Assembly: GCA_030704615.1 (NCBI GenBank) | Contig: CM060733.1 | Location: forward strand, 53,322,001-53,386,000 | From: Takakia lepidozioides | Taxonomy: Eukaryota > Streptophyta > Takakiopsida > Takakiales > Takakiaceae | DNA: 64,000 nucleotides | Reading direction: 5' to 3' | Part shown: positions 48,537 through 58,479 of the stretch, piece by piece | How positions within the stretch are numbered: position 1 is the first letter of the stretch | How the letters are laid out: each line of letters opens with the position of its first letter | The notes under the pieces: generated by a model | What the model was told of the DNA's origin: nothing | What the model saw: the letters and a program-made list of their open reading frames with translations, nothing else | Databases searched by the model: none | Program-made: the position numbers and the translations under genes

Positions 48537-48687
48537 GTTCTGTTCTCAAAGTGCCGTGCAAGGGCCTATAACCTTGACACTCCAACACTCCCCCTCAAGG
48601 CATAGCCCTTATAGCTAATGCCCACCCATCTCTTACCACCCGCCCCAACCTTGGCTCTTGATACCATGTGGAAAACCACTGGCGTGT

Positions 48688-48759
48688 GGTCAGGCTAGGG
48701 ATTTGAACCTAGGACCTCCCCGCATTCCGGTGGGGTTGCTCTACCCGAGCTACCCGTCC
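48688..48759 (-). other. tRNA-like domain in TRIM LTR (5' copy)
   Basis: This is a 72-nt counterpart: acceptor GGACGGG with CCTGACC (6 of 7 with one wobble), a canonical 2-nt TA linker, D-stem GCTC/GAGC, an anticodon-like CCCC/GGGG stem, and a T-stem CTAGG/CCTAG. The D-loop is short and the T-loop has one extra A. Between the two LTRs the consensus is a near-canonical tRNA fold. Confidence 0.75.
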
Positions 48760-51289
48760 GTTTCTGATCTCAAAGTGCCATGCAAGGGCTATAACCTTGA
48801 CACTCCAACATGCAGGACATGACATATGTAATGTTTTTTGAATGGCAGGCCATGGGGTGGTTGGTGTTTTCCACCAACAGTGTATCTGATGGGAGCCTCG
48901 TAGTCTTCCTGATACAGATCTGAAGTAGGTACATTCTGCTTGCTTTGTAAGAAAGTCTTATGACAAAATCTTTTGGTCCAGTTTCATGGGTGTTAGATCT
49001 GAGTATGCTACTGGTGCTGAGCTTGACCTCGAGTGGCAGTTGATTGTGGGCCCAAAGCCCAAATCAGGGCTCTCTTCCTCCTTCCAAGCTGCAGAAGCCA
49101 AAGAGAGAAATGAAGAAGAAAGTGCAAGTCCAGGTGATGAAGATAGTGAAACAGCAGTCCCCGTTGCAGATTATACAGGCAAGACTGTTACAATGACAGA
49201 ATTGAGGTTGATGAAAAAATTGAAAGGATCGAAAGATGTACTTTTGAATCCCAGTGCAGACGTTAGAGAATCTTGGATGACAGCGCATGGGGTTCAGCAA
49301 CAGGAAAGTATGGAGAAATGCCCGCAGATCAGTGAGAAGCCTGTGTATGGTGGGCGGTCCGTAGAAATATCTTTGGCGCCCAAAGACGTATCAGCAAAGT
49401 CATCACCCACAAAGAGTAGTGTTTCATGGCGTACAGCTAACAAGGAGGCATAGCGCTCTAAGTTGCACAGAAGGCAGCAGAACGGCTTGAGAATTTGTGA
49501 CCATCCCCCACACCGCAATCAAAGTCTGTGTTGAAGGCGCCCTTAGAGAGCTGTGATCTTAGGGAGGAGAATCATCTCGACCATTATCGATCGGTTGACC
49601 GGATCCTAATGGCCTCCATCTTTCAAGACGGTGAGCCCACACACCTGGAGAGCCTGGGTTTACCAGCTTCTCCCCTTATCTTTCCAAGATCAGATCCAAA
49701 TCCTCCACCATGCCATTTTCCAAGAGTCTCTCAGCCTCTCTCTATACCCACAACGCTTGAGTTGTCATATACCACTCGTCGGGGATGCCACTACATTTTC
49801 AGGTCATGCAACTACTTCAAAGGCCATCAACATGGTTCCCATTTTGGTTTTCATATGCATCTTTTTTATACATTTGGAGAGCAGGTTACATGCTCGGTGG
49901 AGGTCATCTTATCATCTACTGCCGTTGTAGTATCTGTCAGTATAATTCTCCATCTAAGACAGAAGTTTCAATATTCAAGCACCCATTGATAACCTTGTCA
50001 AGTTTTTCAGCCTAATGAGGCAGCAATCATAACCTGCAAGTTGCCAATGGATGCAGTCTTGTGTCCTGTGACAGTTGTCTGTACAATATTCATTTTCCTT
50101 TTACTCTGAAGTGGTAAACCTGTCATCCATGGACCGTTCCCCCTTTCCTTCCCCTGTAATGTTCCATTGTTCCAGAATCTACCCATCTGGAAGCGAATTT
50201 TATCGTGCAGAACCATCCCTCATTTGTCCATATTGTGACCCATGTGATGGTTGTCCCAGAGGTTCTATTCTGGACTTGGAACCGAAACTTTATAACCAGC
50301 ATAAGAGCCCTAATTGCAAATCCAGTAATTCTCTGCAACTTCTACCCCATGGACATCCCTTGATTTGAGAAACTGTGCAAAGCTTTCAGACCACTAATCA
50401 TAATAAAGGGATAGGCTTGCTGGCCTTCCCACCTCTTTTGACAAAATTCTAGCTGTGTTTTTTGTCTATCCCACTAGCATTAATTTTTTAGCCAGCTTGT
50501 CCCCGGAAAGAAGACAGAAAGAAAGAAATTTTATAGCACCCATAGGGGAGCCCGAGGCCCCATGGAGACAAAGTAGACTGGGTTATCAGCCCCAAATATT
50601 TGACTTGGATCATGGAGGTTGATATTTGGAACACTGATACCCTTTCCTTGTCTTCTAACACGGATCTAATTGAGGTTGTATTTGGTAATTGTGGCAGTGC
50701 TGACAACAGAAATACAAGCTGGAATGGTGGGGGAGGGGTAATCAGCAGCAGCCTTGGCAAGGGTTCAGGGCCGCTGGGGGAAGCATTATGCCACTCAACA
50801 ATACTCCGAGCAAGAGAGGCAGAAAAGCGGGCTGATCAATCATTTCAAGGAGATACAAGAAATCGCGGCAACCCTTTTGTTTTCTTTGTTTACGGGAGGC
50901 CTCTCTTTCGTTCACTTACAGGCAGTGGGTGAGTTCTCTCCAGGCGGAAAACACTCGACTGAAAATGTATGTAAGAAACCAGCATGCTGCTGTCTGGCTC
51001 CAACATAGTTTCTTTTCTCCTTTCACGGCTCTTGACCGCCTGTCCAATAATCGCTGGAAAAACTATGGAAACGACCATGCTCATCGGCAGATGCGGGAGC
51101 ATTTCTCTGCCATCTGGCCAGAAAAGGAGCCCATGGGGAACATTACAGTCACGGGCGGGCAGGATGGTGCAGATATCATTATGGGATGCACATTAGGTTT
51201 TGCCTTTGCTCTAGGCCTCAGCCTTGCAGGTGCTGGGCTGATGCTGGGATGGAGTATGGGGTGGATCCTCCTTGCTTACTAGCACTTGT

Positions 51290-53050
51290 TTGTTGCCTCG
51301 TTTCTCTCTTCAAGCTGACCCTGGAGTACACTTGAATAATGACGCCACAGTGCATTCTGATTTCAGTTCAGACAAAGGTTTCTTCAGAGAGTGTTGTACT
51401 CAGAGTGATAGGGGACTGGGCCTCTGTTTGTTTCCGGAGATGTCCTGAGAACTGAGCTGTGTGTATCAGTGCGTAAACACCTTAAACCATAAGCCTACGG
51501 TTGTAGTGCCTCCTTGCTTGTAAAACAACGGGCTGAAGTGTTTCTGAGAAATGCTTCGCAGTAAAGTGCTTGTGTGGCTTTCTAGACTATGCAAACTCTT
51601 CATGATATAATTTGATGGAACTGTTGATTCAACAGGAAGTTTGACTGTCCCCAGGTTCATGCTATCAGATGTTACAAGAACCTGAATAATAAACCAAGCC
51701 TTTGTAATTGTTTCTTTTAATAGAGCATCATTGGATGGCCTAATCATGTGCTCCTGCTGACAGAAGAAGAACCTTGTAATCGGTCCTGAGGAAGCCCAAA
51801 AACATACTGTCGATTACACCACTCCCACTTTTAGCCCCTACTGGATATGGAAAGATAGAGCAATGGGTTGAGGTGATGTGCGTCTAAAAAGACAATATTT
51901 TGAACATCTTCACTGGAAAGGATTTGGTGCTTCTCCGCCCTGGGTGGGATTTGAGTGACAAGGTTTGAGCCGAAGTAAAGGACAAAAGTATTGGGATGGG
52001 ATCTAGAAAACGAAATCTGTGGGATAGCTAGACTGGAATCGGTTCATCTCTTTTGTATCACCATCACCCACGCTTCCAGGACGGCTTGAACCCTCACAGA
52101 AATCGATTTGGGCAGCCTACTGCGATGCTTCCGGCACAGGAGTGGGGATGGCAGCGCAAGAGATGTCCTTGTCAAAGCCTCTTGCGGTGAATGGGCAGGA
52201 AGCCTCCCATTAGACAATAGATCTACAGGACAAGCTGCGGAGGTGCGATGTTCATCCAACTTGGCAAAGTCTGGCCCCAGACTCCTGCGAGTGATGTCTG
52301 TAATGCAAGTCCAGCTTTCAGGGACACCGGAGAAAGGTATGCACATGCAAATTTCTGTGGACTTTCTGGGTCTCGAGACCCCGTGTGCGCCCGAGCTACC
52401 ACACTCTCCGTCGACTTTCCGAGTCCATTGCCACAGAACAAATCAAGATCTCTGTCGAAGAAGTTGACGTGGTGGGCATAGAGCAGTGTGATCGTTAACC
52501 TTGTCCTCCTTTCGTCAACTCTCTACAATTTCTTCCGAATTACCTGAAATTCTCTCTTGTTTCCATGTATTGTATAAGAGATTAGTATTAGCGACAGTAC
52601 GCATAGTCCGTGAGTGTTCCCCGGATGTAGCACCACGTTTGTTCTGAAGGTAAGCGTCATAACACTGCTTGCAAAATGCCAAGGGACATCCTACAGCAAG
52701 TGCAAATCAATTTGAGATTCATAATCAATGTGCATTGCAACTATTGCCAAGTAGGATGATAAGGGCATATAGTGCATGCATTGACCACTCCCTTAGAACG
52801 TTGGCTAGAATATACCTGTCCTGGCCCGGAGCCATTTGTAGGGTTTTACCCTGGCAAGGATATACCCAACAACAATGTGTTACAGGAAACTTGTGTATTG
52901 ATAGACAATATGCTAGAAAACAGTACGCTCCGGTAGTCCTCAATTTCACACAGCTGTGACACGTATGATAGTGGTGTTGCTTCTGATGCCATCACAACAG
53001 GCTTGAGAGGAAGAATTCGGTAAAGAGGAAAGACAACATCCAGGGGGGGC
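51290..53050. other. No gene confirmed; possible upstream exons of the PPR gene
   Basis: A 119-codon frame at 52,108-52,467 (plus) overlaps a 100-codon frame on the minus strand. Neither has a recognisable domain, and I could not join either to the PPR exon at 53,052. A short region at about 52,500-52,960 has no coding signal. Confidence 0.35.
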
Positions 53051-53051
53051 C

Positions 53052-55942
53052 ATGGGACAATGCAGAAGAAAAAGAAAAACCATGGCAAAAGCATCAAACA
53101 AGAAAAAGAGAGAGAATGGAAAGTCCTTTTTGCTTTCTGAGACAATTATGATCTGGTGTTTGCGTGCAGGTCAAACAGTGAGCAGAGATGTACTCTGGCG
53201 AGAGTTCTTCACAGATCCATCGCAGTTTTGGGACAACCGGTTTGATAAGGTGAGGCTATCTTCATGGAGGATGTGAAAGAGTTTCTCAGAGGGGCTTGTG
53301 ACTGAAGCTGGCATGCTGATATTTGATTGGCTCCATTCTATCTCCATTTTTCTTAACAACTAGTGATGTCTTGGCTCTTTTGTCTTGAATAAGCAGCAAG
53401 TGTGCAATTTCTACTTTTTTGCTAGGTTTGTCTTCCATGTTAAAATAGTTGCTCAAGCTTGTTCCTTGTTATTTGAAAGATTGTTGGAGCTTTGTCTATT
53501 CAAGGCTATGATTTAAGCTGCTTAGCTGCCCAGTGGTGAATTACACAGAAAAGTCCAAGGTCGCCAGACTTCAGTACAAGGGGCACAAAAGAGGCCCTGT
53601 GGATTGAGGGTTGCTTGAACCCTCCTTGGGTGGAAGCAGAGCTAGCTGCTATGACACAAGGTCAAGCACAAGGTGTCATTGTGAAGACACTATGTTTGGC
53701 AGGACGACTGAAAGAGGCCCTGCACCTTTTGTACCAAGGAGGCATTTTGGCTGACTGTGACACCTATGTTTGTCTCTTGCGGGAGTGCATCAATATGCAA
53801 GGCCTAGCAGAGGGAAAGCAGGTGCATGCCCACATTATTGAGAGTGGGTTTAAGTCCAACATTTTCCTACTCAACACCCTTGTTAATATGTATGCCAAGT
53901 GTGGGAGTTTTGTCGATGCACGTCAAGTGTTTGACAAAATGCCTGCACGAACTTTGTTTACGTGGACTATAATGATTGCAGGATATGTGAAGCACGGGTG
54001 TGGTAGGGAGGCTTTTGAGCTGTATGAGCAAATGATCCAGGAAGGCGTTACACCCAACAAGGTCACGTTCATTTGCATTCTGAAGGCATGTGCCAGCTTA
54101 GAAGCCCTGGAAAAAGGCAAAGAGGTCCATGCTGACATTATCAAAGCTGGAATTGCACCAGATATCATTCTCGAGACTGCCCTTGCTGCAATGTATACCA
54201 AATGCGGAAACACGCAGGATGCCCGTCAAGTTTTTAACAATATGGCTCAACGAGATGTGGTGTCATGGAATGTGATGATCGCAGGATATGCTCAGCATGG
54301 GTGGGGTAGGGATGCTTTCAACACTTATGAGCAAATGTTACAAGAAGGGGCAACGCCTGACAAGGTCACATTCATTTGCGTTCTCAATGCATGTGCCAGC
54401 CTGGCAGACCTGGTAAAGGGCAAGGAGGTCCATGCTGACATCATCAATGCTGGAATTCCATCGTATATAAATTTGGAGAATTCCCTTGTTAATATGTATG
54501 CCAAATGTGGGAGCATGAAGGATGCGCATCAAGTGTTTGACAAGATGATTCAACGAGATGTGTTCTCATGGAGCGCAATGATTGCAGGATATGCTCAGCA
54601 TGGTTGTGGTAGGAAGGCTTTCAAGATGTATGAGCAAATGATACAGGAAGGGGTGACACCCAACAAGGTCACTTTCATTTGCATCCTCAATGTGTGTGCC
54701 AACCTGGCAGCTCTGCAAAAGGGCAAAGAGGTCCATGCTGATATCATCAAAGCTGGTATTGCACCAGATGTCATTCTTGAGACTGCCCTTGTGGACATGT
54801 ATGCCAAATGTGGTAGTGTGAAGGATGGACGTGATGTATTTGTCAATATGGCCGAACTGGATGTGGTCTCATGGAATGCCATGATAGCAGGATATGCGCA
54901 GCAGGGGTGCAGTATGGAGGCTTTTGAGGTATATGAGCAAATGGTAAGGGAAGGGGTGATGCCAGACAAAGTCACGTTCATTGGCATTCTCAATGCATGT
55001 GCCAGCATTGCATCCCTGGAAAAGGGCAGAGAGATACATGCCAACATCATGGAAGCTGGAATTGCTCCTGATATCATTCTGGAGAATACTCTTGTTAATA
55101 TGTATGGCAAATGCGGGAGCGTAAAGGAGGCACGTCAAGTGTTTAACAACATGGCTGAACGAGATGCAGTCTCATGGAATGCCTTGATTGTAGGATATGC
55201 GCAGCATGGGTATGGTATTGAGGCTTTTGAGATGTATAAGCAAATGACATGTGAAGGGGTGAGACCAGACAAAGTTACGTTCATTTGCATTCTCGATGCC
55301 TGTATCAGCCTGACAGTGTTAGAAAAGGGCAAAGAGGTCCATGCTGATATCATCAAGGCTAGAATGGTGCCAGATGTCATGCTGGAGACTGCCCTTGTCG
55401 ACATGTATGCCAAATGCGGGAGCGTGAAGGATGGCCGTCAGGTCTTTGACAATATGGCTCAACGAAATACAGTGTCATGGAGTGCAATGATTGCAGGGTA
55501 TGGGCAGCATGGGTGTGGTACGGAGGCCCTGCAACTATTTGAACAAATGCAACAGGAAGGTTTCAAGCCAAACAGTATCACCTTTATATGTGTTCTCTCT
55601 GCGTGTAGCCGTCTGGGCCTAGTGGATGAAGGCTGGCACTACTTTGATTCCATGAGTCAAGATTATGGACTAACTCCTACAACAGAGCATTTTGGCTGCA
55701 TGGTGGACCTCCTTGCCCGTGCTGGACGTTTGAATGAGGCAGAGGATTTCATCGCCAAAATTCCATTTGAACCAGATGCTGGGGTGTTGGGGGCCGTGCT
55801 TAGTGCGTGCAGGATTCATGGGAATGTGGAGGTAGCAGAACGTGCAGTAAAACGAAGTGGGATCCATGGGAGGCTGCAACTTATGCGCTGCTATCAAACA
55901 TCAATGCTACTTCTGGCAGGTGGGATGCTAAGGAAGAGGTGA
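53052..55942 (+). CDS. PLS-class PPR protein with N-terminal PDF-type motif; array intact
   Basis: Exon 1 is 53052 (or an acceptor at 53170) to 53249; exon 2 is 53549-55942. Both ends of the intron are phase 0. Across the junction reads LWREFFTDPSQFWDNRFDK then KSPRSPDFSTRGTKEALWI, matching the W-FF-P-WWD-R-K..PDFKHK motif I know from organellar ssDNA-binding (OSB) proteins. Six P-L-S triplets follow at exactly 101 residues each, then terminal L2/S2 and the start of the E motif (LGAVLSACRIHGNVEVAERA). Such proteins bind organelle RNA base by base and specify C-to-U editing or processing. The frame stops just inside the E region, and the rest of the tail is broken (separate entry). The protein may still bind RNA if expressed. 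The first ATG is uncertain; an upstream exon supplying a targeting peptide is possible. Confidence 0.85.
54059..55573 (+). repeat. 303-bp tandem coding repeats of the PPR array
   Basis: The codons for (K)VTFI start at 54059, 54362, 54665, 54968 and 55271, with the related (S)ITFI at 55574: exactly 303 bp apart five times, without a single indel. Each unit encodes one L-S-P PPR triplet and the units are very similar in DNA sequence, pointing to duplication or gene conversion. Confidence 0.95.
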
Positions 55943-56373
55943 GAAAAATGATGCAGGACAGGGATGTGAGGAAGGAACCAGGGCACAGCTGTGTAGAGGT
56001 GGACAATCAGATGCATACATTCATCCTAGGAGACTGATTGCATCAACAAATTGAGGAAACTCATGCTGAGCTGAAGAGGCGGTACCAGCAGATGGAGAAG
56101 GCTGGGTACATGCCTGACATGCACTTTATAGTGCATGATGGTGACGACGACCAAAATGAATTTATCTTTGTGACCACAATGAGAAACTCACTGTTTCTGT
56201 TAGGCTGACAGCAAGCCCTCTGAACACCTATTCACGTCACCAAAATCTCCAGGTGTGTGACTAACCCCCAATGAACTTCATCTTGAGGTTAGTTTGGCAA
56301 GCAGTTGTTTTACGGGGCCAAACTGTGCTCACTACTTCCAAGATTGCTTTATTCTTGTGGGGATGTGCGTGAA
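55840..56373 (+). pseudogene. Broken E/E+/DYW tail of the PPR gene
   Basis: Past the frame break (about 55,850) a second frame gives DPWEAATYALLSNI.. RDVRKEPGHSCVEVDNQMHTFILGD, then TGA at 56035-56037, then LHQQIEETHAELKRRYQQMEKAGYMPDMHFIVHDGDDDQ. A third frame gives CDHNEKLTVSVRLTAS.. RHQNLQVCD, then TAA (56262-56264). DNA-level resemblance continues to 'tattcttgtggggatgtgcg' near 56,365, where the CSCGDYW end should be. The zinc-ligand HxE is present as HNE, but the domain cannot be translated in one frame. It would have been the editing deaminase. Confidence 0.85.
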
Positions 56374-58470
56374 ACAAGTAACTTGCATGGAAGACTGTGC
56401 ATCAGTTCAAACATGAAGTTGGAGTGGATGGGAAGTATAAATTTGGAAGAAATGGCTTGTCGTTGAATGCAATCAGTCACCACTGCACTTCTGCAAGTTG
56501 CCCATGGTGATGATCATCGAACGGCATTAGTGCAGTCACAGAACCTTAATGAAGAGGAGTTGCCAGGGGACAGTGGGGCTGAAGAGAATCCTCATGATAT
56601 GGGGGTTTGCCTTTACACCTCCATGGGGGGTATAGCATTTCTCACTGGGAAGTTTTATCACTTTCTGGAATTGAAGATGAGTGTTGTACGATAATGGAAT
56701 AGGATGGAAGATAATAATGAAAGAAAGATGGTAGGGAGAAACTCTCCAGACGTGCACTCGAGCTTAACTCAACATCGTGTACACATCTATATAACACGTT
56801 GCAGTTCTAACCTCTGATTTTACTGATCCCTACCTGCAAGTGGGACAGATCCTATAAGGCCCCTAGCACCCACCAACCCCATAAACCCTTGAGTCCGCAA
56901 TGGAATATTTTTGCATGTCTTATTACCAGGAAATCTCAGCTGAAAAAGGTTCCTAGAGTACTTTACACAGCAGGCAGTTTTGGTGCCTGCCTGCTGAATA
57001 CTTAATTTCCTTAAAAAAAATTGGTTCGGCAAAGCTGAATGAACTTCATCAGTTTCTGACAATGTTGAGTTTGTGACCTTGCTATGTCTGATAGCTTTTG
57101 GCCTCTTCTATGCTCAGAATTGGGCTCGCGAATTTTTCTTATGTAACTGGGATTACCCACTCAAGTTTGTACCAGTGAGCAAACGCATAATAAGGAGGAA
57201 ATGTGCCTGCAGGATGTGCAGAGTTGGCAGTGAGTGCTCATATGGTAAAAGCCAAGGAACAAGCGCAAACTCAAAGCGGCCAGGCCTGAAGTACACTCGG
57301 CTCTTTTTCCATATGTCACATTGATGTGCCTTGAAGGCTGGACCAAGTGGATTACATATGAAAGGGGGTGAATTTTTCCCCCTCCTCAAGGGCACTAGTG
57401 CACACTAAATCACAAAGCTTTGAGGCTAGAGTGGCCATGACAGCAGGCAGGGTGAGCTTCGAGGGGGGTGTGGCTGACTAATCAAGGAAGGAGAGAAAAA
57501 ACAAGTACCCATCATATTTTCCAAGCACACTAAAGGGGAGCTCTTTGTAGAGCATGGGTGGTTGTGATTGTACATCATTCACGCTGTTGAGGCAGATGGA
57601 CATGTGAGTGGGAGAGTCAACCTTTTGACTCTCCCTTAAGTCTGGCACTAGTGAACATTGGAAGTTTTCCTTCAGTTGCTGCATCACATTTAGTCAATCA
57701 CTGAAATCTTGGGTCTTCATTCTGGGGTATGATGCGATTGCACCACCACCTTAGGATGAGGATTGCAGGTGCCCTCCTCATTCTAGTTGTTGTCTCTTTG
57801 CAAAAATTGTAATCTTTTCACTGTTGCTTCTACATCTCTGAACTCTGGAAATGAAATACCAGACAAACTCTTGCAAGTTCCATGGAGCTTCTTCATTAAT
57901 CCGAGTCCTGGTCACATGCCAGTAGGGCCGCAAAATACACACATGGGCTTGAGCATGAGAAGATATATATCTCACAACAGTGAGCCGCTGAGCAGGAGCA
58001 AATTCAGAGTTCAACTAAAATAGGGAGCTGACAGTTGATCCAGCCTTCCCCATCACAATCTAGAGGGTTCAGGTACTCTACTGCAGAGTCTAATCTAATT
58101 GCTTTTCTGACTAAGGGTACTATCATGCCAACTGAAGTGCCTGCATATGATATGCAGCCAGCCTTATTTGCTCACTTTCAGTAGTCAAATTGAGGAATAT
58201 CTGAGCCCTAGCTTCAAAGTTTTACTGCCACCGTTGAGGACATGTCCTGTTTGGAAAGAAGGCATGTCATCCTGTTTATTTCCGTCTACAACATTTCAGA
58301 TTACAGTTAGAATTCTGTGAAAACAGCAAATTTGCTGATGCCCTCCAGAGAGAGGTCATAGTGAACAGATTCCAGCTCTCTAGAAGGAGACTATCTTACA
58401 TGCTGCGAGTTCAAAATGGTTATGGGAGACCAGCTAGAGCAGCTCCCAGCGATATACACCCTGCTGATGC
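56374..58470. other. No gene recognised
   Basis: Short frames occur (for example 75 codons at 56,467-56,694, and 83 at 57,073) without domains. This spans the 3' flanks of two convergent genes, so 3' UTRs are expected here. No repeat family is recognised. Confidence 0.4.
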
Positions 58471-58479
58471 TGCTTCCTG

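Larger units (their letters stand above)
48435..48810 (-). mobile_element. Complete TRIM retrotransposon (376 bp) with tRNA-like LTRs
   Basis: Read on the minus strand: a 144-bp LTR (plus 48667-48810), a 79-bp interior and a 153-bp LTR (plus 48435-48587). LTRs start TGTTGGAGTGTCAAGG and end TTTTCC(A)ACA, so they are TG..CA bounded. Directly after the 5' LTR lies TGGTATCAAGAGCC, a primer-binding site for initiator tRNA-Met. Directly before the 3' LTR lies the polypurine tract TTGAGGGGGAG. The flanks are TGCAG on both sides (48430-48434 and 48811-48815), a perfect 5-bp target duplication. There is no coding sequence, so mobilisation would need an autonomous partner. It sits in an intron of the unknown-protein gene. 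The LTRs differ by several indels, so the insertion is not recent. Confidence 0.9.
47527..51282 (+). pseudogene. Plant-conserved unknown protein with C-terminal membrane segment; middle frameshifted
   Basis: N-terminal exon 47527-47890: MAAAEARAVWQRTATNRHLVQED..RAPKLAHCP, the opening I recall for a plant-only family of unknown function. Second block 48985-49452: ELDLEWQLIVGPKPKSG.. WRTANKE. It should continue into a (D)ELASLVAQKSLE.IENCDLPPPQ-like stretch; VAQKAAERLEN and CDHPP are present at 49,453-49,530 but in different frames with stops. A later block from 50,698 gives EALCHSTILRAREAEKRADQSF, then breaks frame. Final block 50,922-51,282: QWVSSLQAENTRLKMYV, a basic/polar region, then a glycine-rich hydrophobic helix (LGLSLAGAGLMLGWSMGW) at the C-terminus. 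It is probably a tail-anchored membrane protein when intact. Three separate frame breaks suggest a pseudogene. Mis-spliced modelling or indel errors in the assembly are alternatives. A TRIM element lies in the first intron. Confidence 0.55.

Noticed and set aside
52044-52467. Overlapping frames of 119 (plus) and 100 (minus) codons as an OSB/SSB domain upstream of the PPR gene
   Set aside because: I compared both with the expected SSB fold pattern and found no convincing match or in-phase junction.
53923-55413. Long minus-strand frames (up to 171 codons) opposite the PPR array
   Set aside because: They repeat every 303 bp with the PPR units and are antisense shadows of the coding repeat.
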